64,000 bases of DNA from UBA7672 sp047601145. Lineage in GTDB: Bacteria; Pseudomonadota; Alphaproteobacteria; Caulobacterales; Hyphomonadaceae. Numbering within the stretch: the stretch's first letter is position 1; the number at the start of each line of letters is the position of its first letter. Positions 40,754-50,337 of the stretch are shown here, piece after piece. The stretch is taken from positions 930,001-994,000 of the forward strand of contig JASGJW010000001.1 of assembly GCA_047601145.1 (NCBI GenBank), in the 5' to 3' direction. Below the pieces are notes generated by a model. It was not told the DNA's origin, made no database searches, and worked only from the letters and a program-made list of their open reading frames with translations. Made by a program: the position numbers and the translations under genes.

Positions 40754-42169
40754 TCAGCAAACCGAGCGGATGATCGCGTGGCCCCGTTCGTTGACCGTCG
40801 AAGGTTTTGCCTTGTGCGCCGAGCCATTGACCGGCGATTCGTCTGCCGAGGCGTCATCCCTGAGGGGCGAGCCAAACAGCTTGTGATGCACAGATTCAGG
40901 CGCGTCATTGCCGTCGGCGGCATGGACCGTCTCTGGCGCCTCCTCGTGATGGACGCCGTTCACGGGCGCAGCCTCGACCGGCACAGGCGCGGCAGCCGGG
41001 GCCGGCGCGGGAGCAGCTGCCTGCGCCCAGTAGGCGGCGCTGTTGGCTGCGGCGTTGCTGCTGCGCGCGCGGACGGCGTGCGCCGCCGGGTCGGCCCGGA
41101 ACACGGTCGTCGCCTCGCTCCAGAGGAGGTTGAACTCCTCGCACATCGTGGCGTGGTAGGCATCGCCCGCCCGCGCGTGGAGCGTCGGGCTCTCCGAAGT
41201 CGGGCGGCTGCGCAGGTAGGGCGTTGCGACGACGGCCTTGTCGGTGATCAGGGCGCTCGCCATGGGCAGCGAGACCTGCGCCCGGCGGATGGTGAATGAC
41301 AGGTCGAGATGGGACGCTTCCACTACGCGCCGCCAGGCCTCGGCCGCCGTCTCGATCTCCTGTTGCACGGCCGCAAGCTCGTCCGTGTGGCGCGCGCCAA
41401 GCATTGCGACGAGGCCAGCGTTGGACGGGGCGCACTGCAGCACGCGGATTTCGACCTTGCCGCCGCCGCGCGCGCGGATGACTTCAACCGTGTCGGGATG
41501 CAAGGCGAGCGCAAGGTTGGCCACGCCCATGATGTCGATGCGGGTTTCGGCCTCGCGGATCATGTCGAGACGCCGGTCGTACGAGAATTTCGGCGAGCGC
41601 TCATAAACCGTGACGCTGTCTTCGCAGCCGCCGCCAAGAGCCGCGGTGCCGGGGCGGAAGCCATGGCAGGCAGGCGAGCCTTGGTTCTCGATCTCTCGGA
41701 TCACGCCCTGCAATTGCGTGACGTGGACGGCGCTCACCACGCTTTCCGTGTCGAGGCGATAGGTTACCACTTTCGCGTTGCGCGGGTCGAAGGAGAGAGT
41801 GCGGCCTTCCTCGACCATCAGGATCAGCGGGCGGGCCGCAGCCTGCGCCAGGGCGGTCTCATAAAAGACGTGCGGGCTGTCGAAGGCGAGGACGGCGATT
41901 ACCAGATCATCGTCGAGCAGGGCGTTGACCACGTCCTGGCCGATCGTCTGATCGTTGCTCGCGGCGCGATGCGCCTCAAAGTCAGTGTCCAGGATCGCGG
42001 GCTGGATGACATACTTCCACAGGGTATCGGCGTGCTGGCGCACGTCGCCGTTCGCGTGACCGGAAGGGTCGATAACCAGGCAACGCTTGCGCTTGGGCGT
42101 ATGCGGACGGGCGCCGAGAACGCTGCGGAAAAGCGGATAAGCGCTGAGGTCGTAGTGTTCGCTGTCCAT
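40754..42169 (-). CDS. Fusion of deoxyribosyltransferase/TIR-like and PLD-like domains, function unknown
   Basis: A 471-residue protein. Residues about 28-140 look like a nucleoside 2-deoxyribosyltransferase or TIR-like Rossmannoid: KRCLVIDPSGHANGD, then LDDDLVIAVLAFDSPHVFYE and RPLILMVEEG. Glu104 in FYETALAQ sits where this fold carries its catalytic glutamate. Residues about 195-350 resemble the catalytically degenerate PLD-like sensor domain seen with such enzymes (IDIMGVANLALAL, VEIRVLQCAPSN, ALITDKAVVATPYL, EEFNLLW), without HKD motifs. The last 100 residues are disordered, Ala/Pro-rich, and end IIRSVC. It could be a nucleotide- or NAD-cleaving signalling or defence protein; that is inference. 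Confidence 0.6.
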   Translation of the reverse strand: MDSEHYDLSAYPLFRSVLGARPHTPKRKRCLVIDPSGHANGDVRQHADTLWKYVIQPAILDTDFEAHRAASNDQTIGQDVVNALLDDDLVIAVLAFDSPHVFYETALAQAAARPLILMVEEGRTLSFDPRNAKVVTYRLDTESVVSAVHVTQLQGVIREIENQGSPACHGFRPGTAALGGGCEDSVTVYERSPKFSYDRRLDMIREAETRIDIMGVANLALALHPDTVEVIRARGGGKVEIRVLQCAPSNAGLVAMLGARHTDELAAVQQEIETAAEAWRRVVEASHLDLSFTIRRAQVSLPMASALITDKAVVATPYLRSRPTSESPTLHARAGDAYHATMCEEFNLLWSEATTVFRADPAAHAVRARSSNAAANSAAYWAQAAAPAPAPAAAPVPVEAAPVNGVHHEEAPETVHAADGNDAPESVHHKLFGSPLRDDASADESPVNGSAHKAKPSTVNERGHAIIRSVC

Positions 42170-42371
42170 GCCGCAATTCCCCTCCCACGCTAGTCGCCGC
42201 GCGAGCGAGCGGGATAGTGTTCAGGGGATATCGACACTGCGAATCGATTAAACCGACAGGCGAATCGCCCGCGGCAATAAACACGCGCTAAGCGGAACTG
42301 TGACTTTTCCTTGGTCGATCCGCAGGCGCCCAAGCCGTTCGGCCGGGCGCCGTGGTTCGTGCCGAAGGCGA

Positions 42372-43457
42372 TTATTCGGCCGCTTTGGTCGTGACGGCGA
42401 TCTTCGGGTTCAGCTCGCCGGCGGCATAGCGCTTGGCCATGACCGACAGTGCGACTGGCTTGATCTTCGAGGCCATGCCTTCGCAGCCGAACTCCTGGTA
42501 GCGCTGGATGCAGACCTTCTTCATCGCTTCCTTGGCGGGCTTCAGGTAGCTGCGCGGGTCGAACTCGCCCGGTTTCTCGGCGAAGAGTTTGCGGATCGCG
42601 CCCGTCATCGCCATGCGGTTGTCGGTGTCGATGTTGATCTTGCGCACGCCATGTTTGATGCCGCGCTGGATTTCCTCGACCGGGACGCCCCAGGTCTGGG
42701 GCATCTTGCCGCCGAACTTGTTGATCTCGTCCTGCAGGTCCTGGGGAACCGACGAGGAGCCGTGCATGACAAGGTGCGTGTTGGGCAGGCGGCGGTGGAT
42801 TTCCTCGATCACGTTCATCGCCAGCACCGCGCCGTCGGGCTTGCGCGAGAACTTGTAGGCGCCGTGCGAGGTGCCCATGGCGATCGCAAGGGCGTCGACC
42901 TGCGTGGCCTTCACGAAATCAACCGCCTGGTCCGGGTCGGTCAGGAGCTGGGAATGGTCGAGCTTGCCGTCGAAGCCGTGGCCGTCTTCCTTCTCGCCCA
43001 TGCCGGTCTCGAGCGAGCCGAGCACGCCGAGTTCGCCTTCGACGGAGACGCCGCAGCTGTGCGCCATGTCCACCACGCGGCGCGTGACGTCGACGTTATA
43101 ACCATAGTCGGCCGGGGTCTTTGCGTCTTCCTTGAGCGAGCCGTCCATCATCACGGACGTGAAGCCGAACTGGATCGCCGTGGCGCAGGTCGCCGGCCCG
43201 TTGCCATGGTCCTGGTGCATGCAGATCGGGATGTTGGGATACATCTCCGAGCAGGCGTCGATGATGTGCTTGAGGACGATGTCATTGGCGTAGGAGCGGG
43301 CGCCGCGGGAGGCCTGCATGATCACCGGAGCATCAACCTTTTCAGCCGCTTCCATGATGGCGAGCGCCTGTTCCATATTGTTGATGTTGAACGCCGGCAG
43401 GCCATAGCCGTGCTCGGCTGCGTGATCGAGAAGCTGCCGGAGCGTGATACGCGCCAT
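42372..43457 (-). CDS. fba: Class II fructose-bisphosphate aldolase
   Basis: A 361-residue zinc-dependent aldolase (TIGR01521 type, as in Alphaproteobacteria and Calvin-cycle gene clusters). It interconverts fructose 1,6-bisphosphate with DHAP and glyceraldehyde 3-phosphate. Landmarks are the zinc site MHQDHGNG, GVSVEGELGVLG, and HGSSSVPQDL. ATG 43457 follows AGGGG by eight bases; the frame to 43547 is not supported. It is the last central-carbon gene of the minus-strand run tkt-gap-pgk-fba. Confidence 0.95.
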   Translation of the reverse strand: MARITLRQLLDHAAEHGYGLPAFNINNMEQALAIMEAAEKVDAPVIMQASRGARSYANDIVLKHIIDACSEMYPNIPICMHQDHGNGPATCATAIQFGFTSVMMDGSLKEDAKTPADYGYNVDVTRRVVDMAHSCGVSVEGELGVLGSLETGMGEKEDGHGFDGKLDHSQLLTDPDQAVDFVKATQVDALAIAMGTSHGAYKFSRKPDGAVLAMNVIEEIHRRLPNTHLVMHGSSSVPQDLQDEINKFGGKMPQTWGVPVEEIQRGIKHGVRKINIDTDNRMAMTGAIRKLFAEKPGEFDPRSYLKPAKEAMKKVCIQRYQEFGCEGMASKIKPVALSVMAKRYAAGELNPKIAVTTKAAE

Positions 43458-43547
43458 CGAAAATCCCCTGAAAACTGTAATCCGCCTTGTGGCGGTACAG
43501 CGAAAAACGGTCAACTGCGGCTGAGCAACCCGCGTTCCAACCCGCAT

Positions 43548-44291
43548 TTACCGTGATTTCGGCTCAGGTCCGTTCAGCGCCGTCTGGATAACCATTTTCG
43601 CAAAGTCGTGGCTGTCCCGGGCCGGCGTCCTGACCATGATGTCCCGCCGCCAGCTTTCTGGCGCTTCCGGGTGTGTTCCCACCAGCACCATCCAGCCCTT
43701 GCCGGCCGTACCCTGGACGGCGGCAGGCGTCCCGTCCGGATAGGTCGCAATGGGCTCGCCCCACCCGGACAGTTCCGGGCCGTCTTCCCAGTACTGTTCA
43801 CTTCTCGACCCGTCCGAGGTTGTGATCCACACCGCGCTCTTGCGGAAGCCCTGGGATTCCAGCGTGTAGAAATGGAACTGCTTTCCATCGGTCAGGTTGA
43901 GCCCGTTGTACGGCGAATTCCCCGCGATGAACGCGCCCGCGCAGATTCCGAGATAGTTCAGCCCATCCCTGACGGCCGCAGCCATCCTCGCCGATGACTC
44001 CGGCGTCAGCGCATTGCCCATGTCCTCGAAATTGCCGCCCGGCATGATGAGCAGGCGATGCCTGCGCAGGGCGTCCTCGCCCATCGCATTCATCTGCGCC
44101 GTGTCCACGGTGGAATAGGCGAGGCCTGCATCCTTCAGGATCGCCTTGATCGCGGAGACGTCATTGGGCGATGCGCCCGTTCCCGCGAATAGCAGGATGT
44201 CCGCCGCACCGCCTGCGACGCTGGTCGTCTCGCCGCTGCACGCGGCCAGCCAGAGAAACGCCGAGAGCGCTACGCGCCGACTGATCTTCAC
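43548..44291 (-). CDS. BPL_N-domain lipoprotein, GATase1-like
   Basis: A 247-residue lipoprotein (lipobox LAAC after KISRRVALSAFLW). The body is a class I glutamine amidotransferase-like fold of the BPL_N type (biotin-protein ligase N-terminal). It has ILLFAGTGASPNDV, LLIMPGGNFEDMG, and the nucleophile elbow YLGICAGAF with Cys. No biotin ligase domain is present. The GTG at 44291 is six bases after GGGG and opens the signal peptide; TTG 44297 is an alternative. The periplasmic activity is unknown. Confidence 0.75.
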   Translation of the reverse strand: MKISRRVALSAFLWLAACSGETTSVAGGAADILLFAGTGASPNDVSAIKAILKDAGLAYSTVDTAQMNAMGEDALRRHRLLIMPGGNFEDMGNALTPESSARMAAAVRDGLNYLGICAGAFIAGNSPYNGLNLTDGKQFHFYTLESQGFRKSAVWITTSDGSRSEQYWEDGPELSGWGEPIATYPDGTPAAVQGTAGKGWMVLVGTHPEAPESWRRDIMVRTPARDSHDFAKMVIQTALNGPEPKSR

Positions 44292-44370
44292 CGCCAACCC
44301 CGCCGCATCGGATGATAGTCCGGCGGCGGGTCCCGGCGGTCAAGCCAGGTGCGGTCAAGCTAGCCGAGCT

Positions 44371-45294
44371 TCACGCCCCCAGTTTGACGCCAAGCGCTTC
44401 AGCCGCAGCGGCGACGAACTTGTTCGTCTGCGCGAAGGCTGCATCCAGCGAGGTCTCGCCAGCCGGGCTGGAGATTTTCGACCAGTTGGCGGCAACGTCA
44501 TCGACCGTCGCATTGGCGCCGCCGAGGAACACGGCGGGCGTTTCGTAGATGTGCACGACGGAGAAGCAGCCGGCGCCGGCGCCGAGGATCGTCTTCGACG
44601 GAGCATTTTCACTGACGAGATAGAGCACGCCCGGCGTCACCAGTTCCGGTTGCATCAAGTCTGCCACTTGCTGCGGGATCAGACCCTCGAGCATGCGTGT
44701 CGCCGCCGTCGGGGCGAGCGTATTCACGCGGATGTTGTTCTTCGCGCCTTCGTGGTGAAGTACGTTCATAAACCCGACCATCGCAGCTTTCGCCGCGCCA
44801 TAGTTCGACTGGCCGAAATTGCCGTAGATGCCTGAGGCCGACGACGTCAGCATGATGCGGCCGTAGTTCTGCTCGCGCATCGTCTCCCACACCGCCTTGG
44901 TGCAGTTCGCGGTGCCGAACAGGTGGACGTCCACGACCTTTTTGAAGTCGTCCATCGTCATCTTCGAAAACGTCTTGTCGCGCAGGATGCCGGCATTGTT
45001 GATCAGGATGTCGACGCGGCCCCATTTCGCCTTTGCTTCGGCCACCATCGCCTCGACCTGGTCGAGCTTGGTGATGTCCGCGCCGTTGCCGATGGCCTCG
45101 CCGCCGCCATCGCGGATTTCCTTGGCGACCGCTTCGGCAGCCGAGGTCGACCCGCCCGACCCATCGACCGACCCGCCAAGGTCGTTCACGACCACCTTCG
45201 CGCCCCGCGCCGCCAACTGCAGGCTGTGATGCCGTCCGAGGCCATTGCCGCCTCCGGTCACGATCGCAACCTTGCCGTCAAATCGAATGGTCAT
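44371..45294 (-). CDS. SDR oxidoreductase, 3-hydroxyacyl-CoA dehydrogenase-like (MFE-2 type)
   Basis: A 307-residue short-chain dehydrogenase. The start is FDGKVAIVTGGGNGLGRHHS, with NNAG and the catalytic Ser-Tyr-Lys in SSASGIYGNFGQSNYGAAK. The long insert VVNDLGGSVDGSGGST and the C-terminal extension of about 60 residues are typical of the hydroxyacyl-CoA dehydrogenase part of peroxisomal multifunctional enzyme 2. It probably acts in fatty-acid or sterol side-chain oxidation. ATG 45294 has GAGGG six bases upstream. Confidence 0.88.
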   Translation of the reverse strand: MTIRFDGKVAIVTGGGNGLGRHHSLQLAARGAKVVVNDLGGSVDGSGGSTSAAEAVAKEIRDGGGEAIGNGADITKLDQVEAMVAEAKAKWGRVDILINNAGILRDKTFSKMTMDDFKKVVDVHLFGTANCTKAVWETMREQNYGRIMLTSSASGIYGNFGQSNYGAAKAAMVGFMNVLHHEGAKNNIRVNTLAPTAATRMLEGLIPQQVADLMQPELVTPGVLYLVSENAPSKTILGAGAGCFSVVHIYETPAVFLGGANATVDDVAANWSKISSPAGETSLDAAFAQTNKFVAAAAEALGVKLGA

Positions 45295-45362
45295 GTGAGC
45301 CCTCATTCACCTGTGCGGAATGCCGATGGCAAAGGAGGAACAAGAAGGCAAGAGGCAACCGG

Positions 45363-45776
45363 TTAGCCCGGCAGCTTCACGTCAGGCTTGCGCCACACGA
45401 ACATGAGCCAGCCAACGCCGAGGATAAGAATCCAGAGGCCGGCGTTGAGCAGGATCGCAGTTGCGTTGAACAGCCAGCTATCATGCAACGCCAGCAAGCC
45501 GCTGGACAGGCCGGACAGCTGGCCGGCCGGCAAGGCGGCCAGTTCGGCCAGCGCGACGCGCTTGATATTGGACTCCTCGAGCATCAGCCCGACGAACATC
45601 AGCGACCCGACCAGATAGACCCCGAACGCCACCAGCTTCAGCGGCAGGGTGGCGCGGTTGAGGAACAGGTAGATGCCGGCAATGGCGGCGAAGTTGATCG
45701 AGATGAACTGGGCGTAGAGCGCCACGATCTGCGCGTTGGTCGAGCGCACCGTCTCGAAAATCTCGGCCTCGCCCAT
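45363..45776 (-). CDS. Small integral membrane protein of unknown function
   Basis: A 137-residue protein with three or four hydrophobic segments (FISINFAAIAGIYLFLN, LKLVAFGVYLVGSLMFVGLML, and a C-terminal AGLWILILGVGWLMFVW). It ends in WRKPDVKLPG. ATG 45776 is clear. No family recognised. It sits between the SDR gene and the pgk-tail remnant. Confidence 0.65.
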   Translation of the reverse strand: MGEAEIFETVRSTNAQIVALYAQFISINFAAIAGIYLFLNRATLPLKLVAFGVYLVGSLMFVGLMLEESNIKRVALAELAALPAGQLSGLSSGLLALHDSWLFNATAILLNAGLWILILGVGWLMFVWRKPDVKLPG

Positions 45777-45815
45777 GCCATCACTCCCCCGAGCCGCGGA
45801 CCCGTGGCCGCCAGG

Positions 45816-45875
45816 CCTTCAGCACGTCCGCGGCAGGGCCCTGCCTTCCATCCAGTCGAGGAAGGCGCAGCCGGT
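45816..45875 (-). repeat. Degenerate copy of the pgk 3' end
   Basis: This stretch matches the last 63 bases of pgk (46941-47003). A 30-bp core at 45839-45868 differs at only two positions from 46968-46997. Translated on the minus strand it reads GCAFLDWMEGRALP, next to GGAFLEWMEGKVLP in intact pgk. The remainder differs by small indels, so the copy is diverged. Together with pgk it brackets the aldo/keto reductase gene, like the two ends of an inserted segment. Confidence 0.75.
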
Positions 45876-45880
45876 CAAGC

Positions 45881-46864
45881 CTACCGGCCTACATTCTGTT
45901 GCAGGGCTGCGGGATAGCGGTCGCCCAGCACCTTGATGCCGGCCAGTGCCTGTTCGATCAGCTTGAGGTCGTCGTCGCCGAGTTTCAGCGACGCTGCGCC
46001 GATATTTTCTTCCAGCCGCGACAGTTTCGTGGTGCCCGGAATGGGGACGATCCATGGGCGCTGCGCCAGCAGCCAGGCCAGCGCCACCTGCGCTCGTGTC
46101 ACCTTCAGGCGTCCTGCGATCTCGCCCAGCCGATCCACCAGCACCTGGTTCGCCTCGCGCGCCTCGGCCGCGAAACGGGGCAGGGAGCTGCGGAAATCTT
46201 TCGCGTCGAACGTGGTGGATGCGTCGATCGCGCCGGTCAGGAAGCCGCGCCCCAGCGGGCTGAACGGCACGAAGCCGATACCAAGCTCTTCGAGCGTCGG
46301 CAGGATTTCCGCCTCCGGCTCGCGCCACCACAGCGAGTATTCGCTCTGCAGCGCCGCCACAGGCTGCACGGCATGCGCCTTTCTTATCGTCTGCGCGCCT
46401 GCTTCCGACATGCCGAAATGCTTCACCTTGCCGGCGGCGATCAGGTCCTTCACCGTTCCCGCCACATCCTCGATCGGAACTTTGGGATCGACGCGATGCT
46501 GATAGAGCAGGTCGATGTGATCCGTGCGTAGCCGCTTCAGCGCCGCCTCCGTCACTGCGCGGATATTCTCCGGCCGGCTGTCGACGCCCGCGCGCGCAAT
46601 GCCATTCGGAAAGCCGAACTTGGTCGCAATCACCACCTTGTCGCGCACAGGCTGCAGCGCCTCGCCCAGCAGGTCCTCGTTGGTGAAGGGGCCGTAGGCT
46701 TCCGCCGTGTCGAAGAACGTCACGCCCTTGTCGACCGCAGCCCGCAATAGCGAGATCGACGAGCTTCGTTCCGGCGCCTCGCCATAGGCGAAGCTCAGCC
46801 CCATGCACCCAAGCCCGATGACCGAAACCTCAAGCCCGCTCTTTCCAAGAACGCGCGTCTGCAT
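45881..46864 (-). CDS. Aldo/keto reductase
   Basis: A 327-residue NADPH-dependent AKR of the general stress/YqkF-type subgroup. The start is TRVLGKSGLEVSVIGLGCMG. The catalytic Asp-Tyr are in FFDTAEAYGPFTNE, with Lys in VVIATKFGF and His in LYQHRVDP. The nucleotide-binding end is WIVPIPGTTKLSRLEENI. ATG 46864 follows GGAG by seven bases. The gene lies between pgk and a degenerate copy of the pgk 3' end, which suggests it was inserted there. Confidence 0.92.
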   Translation of the reverse strand: MQTRVLGKSGLEVSVIGLGCMGLSFAYGEAPERSSSISLLRAAVDKGVTFFDTAEAYGPFTNEDLLGEALQPVRDKVVIATKFGFPNGIARAGVDSRPENIRAVTEAALKRLRTDHIDLLYQHRVDPKVPIEDVAGTVKDLIAAGKVKHFGMSEAGAQTIRKAHAVQPVAALQSEYSLWWREPEAEILPTLEELGIGFVPFSPLGRGFLTGAIDASTTFDAKDFRSSLPRFAAEAREANQVLVDRLGEIAGRLKVTRAQVALAWLLAQRPWIVPIPGTTKLSRLEENIGAASLKLGDDDLKLIEQALAGIKVLGDRYPAALQQNVGR

Positions 46865-46935
46865 GGCTGAACTCCGTGGCTGACGGAGTTCAATGTAGGG
46901 CGGCGAGGCAGCCGCGATAAGCCTTGAGCAAAAAA

Positions 46936-48126
46936 CTAGACCTTCAGCGCCTCGACGCCCGGCAGGACCTTGCCTTCCATCCATTCGAGGAAGGCGCCGC
47001 CGGCGGTCGAGACGAAGGTGAGGTCGTTGGCGACGCCGGCGTGGTTCATCGCCGACACCGTGTCGCCGCCGCCGGCGACCGCAACCAGCTTGCCTTCCTT
47101 GGCGAGCTTGGCAGCTTCTTTTGCGGCTTCCACCGTGCCCTTGTCGAAGGGCGGGATTTCGAACACGCCCAGCGGGCCGTTCCAGATCAGTGTCTTCGAA
47201 TTGCCCATCGCGCGCTTCAGGCGCTCGACCGTTTCAGGGCCGGCGTCGAGGATACGCTCATGCTCGTCGATATTGCCCAGCGTGCGCACACGGGCAGCCG
47301 CGCCCGGTTCCATGCGTTCGGCGACCACGATGTCGAGCGGCAGGAAGAGCTTGCAGTTGTTCTGTCCCGCGAGGCGGATGATCTCGCGCGCCGTATCGGC
47401 AAGGTCCTTCTCGCAATAGGACGCACCGACATCATGGCCCTGCGCATAGAGGAAAGTGTTCGCCATGCCGCCGCCGATGGCGAGCTTGTCGAGTTTCGTC
47501 ACGAGGTTCTTGAGCAGGTCGAGCTTGGTCGAGACTTTCGAGCCGCCGACAATGCCGATCACCGGCCGCTGCGGATTGCCGAGCGCCGCGTCGAGCGCGT
47601 TGAGCTCGCGCTCCATCGACAGGCCCGGATAGGCCGGCAGTTTCCGGGCGAGGCCTTCGGTCGAGGCGTGCGCGCGGTGCGCGGCCGAGAAGGCATCGTT
47701 GACATAGATATCGCCGAGCTTGGCGAGGTCTGCGGCAAAAGCCGGGTCGTTCTTCTCTTCGCCCGCGTGATAGCGGAGGTTTTCCAGCAGTGCGACGCCG
47801 CCAGGCTTGAGGCCGTCGACAACCGCTTTCGCCTGTTCGCCGATGCAGTCGTCAGCCCAGGCCACATCCTTGCCGACGAGCTTCGAGAGGGCGGGAAGAA
47901 CCGGTTTCAGGCTCATCTCCGGCACGCGCTTGCCTTTCGGGCGGTCGAAGTGCGCGAGCAGCACGACCTTCGCGCCGGCCTTCGACAGGAGATCGATCGT
48001 CGGCAGCGCCGCCCTGAGGCGCGTGTCGTCGGTGATCTGGCCGTTCTCCATCGGAACGTTGAAATCAACGCGCACTAGCGCTGTCTTGCCCTTGAGGTCT
48101 GCGCCCTGAAGCGTGCGGAAGGTCAT
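46936..48126 (-). CDS. pgk: Phosphoglycerate kinase
   Basis: A 396-residue glycolytic kinase making ATP from 1,3-bisphosphoglycerate. Landmarks are LVRVDFNVPMENG, HFDRPKGKRVP, VIGIVGGSKVSTKLDLL and the C-terminal GGGDTVSAMNHAG. It overlaps the upstream 178-residue gene by four bases. Its 3' end is duplicated in degenerate form at 45816-45875. Part of the minus-strand central carbon block. Confidence 0.96.
   Translation of the reverse strand: MTFRTLQGADLKGKTALVRVDFNVPMENGQITDDTRLRAALPTIDLLSKAGAKVVLLAHFDRPKGKRVPEMSLKPVLPALSKLVGKDVAWADDCIGEQAKAVVDGLKPGGVALLENLRYHAGEEKNDPAFAADLAKLGDIYVNDAFSAAHRAHASTEGLARKLPAYPGLSMERELNALDAALGNPQRPVIGIVGGSKVSTKLDLLKNLVTKLDKLAIGGGMANTFLYAQGHDVGASYCEKDLADTAREIIRLAGQNNCKLFLPLDIVVAERMEPGAAARVRTLGNIDEHERILDAGPETVERLKRAMGNSKTLIWNGPLGVFEIPPFDKGTVEAAKEAAKLAKEGKLVAVAGGGDTVSAMNHAGVANDLTFVSTAGGAFLEWMEGKVLPGVEALKV
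46941..47003 (-). repeat. pgk 3' end, intact copy of the duplicated segment
   Basis: The coding tail of pgk that is repeated about 1.13 kb downstream at 45816-45875. It encodes the conserved GGAFLEWMEGKVLPG ending of pgk. Confidence 0.75.
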
Positions 48127-48659
48127 GGTCTCGTCACCGTCTTGTTCACTTTAAACAGCGTTTCACAGGTCAATACGCCGTCGTTTCGAGGTTCGCCTAC
48201 TGCAAAATCCGGGCACTGTCCCGTCCGGCAGGCGAGGAAGTCGGACTGATAGACAAAATCCGTCCGATGATCGACGGGCCCATCCGTCCTGAGACGCGCG
48301 ATCAGCGACCCACTTTCCCTGGCGCAGGTGAACAGTGTGTACTGTGGGCAATCGCCGGCGGAGCGTCGCTCTTCGCCAAGAAGTGTCCAGTTTTCGGCGC
48401 GACGACAGGATGCGAGCATCGACTGCGCGTCCGTGAGTGTCAGTCCTCTTAGGCCGCCCATGGTCGCGCCTGGCCGAGTCGCAAACATGTTGAAGCCGGA
48501 GCGGCCGTGCTCCTCAAGCGCGAGCCGGAGGATGTCCTTTGGCGTCGACGGAGCGGATGAAAAAATGGCGACGAGGGTGGCTAGACCCAGCAGGCTTGCG
48601 ATCACGCCTCCCACACAGCCTAAGCCGACAAGGAGAAGTTTGCGCAGTTCCAGCGTCAC
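48123..48659 (-). CDS. Exported or membrane-anchored protein of unknown function
   Basis: A 178-residue protein with one N-terminal transmembrane helix (LLLVGLGCVGGVIASLLGLATLVAIF). The globular part has six cysteines after the helix (ASCRR, GDCPQ, FTCAR, ACRTGQC and LTCET), fitting disulfides in the periplasm. The GTG at 48659 follows GGGGGAG. It overlaps pgk by four bases, so expression is coupled. No family recognised. Confidence 0.65.
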   Translation of the reverse strand: MTLELRKLLLVGLGCVGGVIASLLGLATLVAIFSSAPSTPKDILRLALEEHGRSGFNMFATRPGATMGGLRGLTLTDAQSMLASCRRAENWTLLGEERRSAGDCPQYTLFTCARESGSLIARLRTDGPVDHRTDFVYQSDFLACRTGQCPDFAVGEPRNDGVLTCETLFKVNKTVTRP

Positions 48660-48679
48660 GGCTCCCCCAAGTCAAATTT

Positions 48680-49161
48680 TCAACTGATCGGGTCTTCCCA
48701 GGGAACGTCCTGTTCCTTGACCGTCTTCATGAGCTCGAAGCCGATGCGGCGCGGCTCATCGTTGATCTTGCGGACCGCGACCAGCAGCATCGAGACTTGG
48801 CTGTAGTGCTGGACCAGCTCCCATTTCCGCCCGTCGGGAAACTCGCCCATGAACAGGATCATGTCCGGGCCCCAGCTTGCGATGTTGCCGAGGTGCAGCG
48901 GCTCGTTGCCCGGTCCTTCGACGAAACGTCCGCCGACCTCGTGGTCGGGGCCGAGATTCTTCTCGAACTCCATCACCTGATGGACAAGGCGCTGGTGCAT
49001 CCACGCGGCGGGGTCGTAGGGCTTCTCTTCGGTCGTCGCGGGCACGCCTGCCTTGGCTTCAACAACCTCGCCCTTCACATGGTAGGGCGGGGAGGCAGAA
49101 GCGTGAACGGCGACCTCTTCGGTCGCCGTCCCCTTATCGTCTTTCTTCGACTTGCCCGCCA

Positions 49162-49162
<1 letters not shown>
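48680..49162 (-). CDS. DUF6173-like cytosolic protein
   Basis: About 160 residues. After a Lys/Ala-rich, likely disordered N-terminus, the core reads HQRLVHQVMEFEKNLGPDHE, then NIASWGPDMILFMGEF and SMLLVAVRKINDEPRRIGF, resembling DUF6173. The function is unknown. The GTG at 49162 overlaps the gap stop codon (TAGTG), so translation is probably coupled. ATG 49180 inside gap is an alternative start. Confidence 0.6.
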
Positions 49163-50169
<1,007 letters not shown>

Positions 50170-50337
50170 GGGGAAACCTCTATCAGCCAGGTGCGGCCCC
50201 GGATGCAGGATCGGGACCGGCCGTCACACGGTCTTATGCGCGGCGTAATAGCGATTTTTGCGCGCATGGCGAGGGCGCGATGCGGTGAAATCCATGCAAT
50301 TCGCTGTCGCGCAGCGTGAGCGAGGCCGGAACGGGCG

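Noticed and set aside
45881..46864. The aldo/keto reductase gene as part of a complete integrative element
   Set aside because: The segment between the two pgk tails is about 1.1 kb and has no integrase, excisionase or terminal inverted repeat; only the tail duplication is supported.
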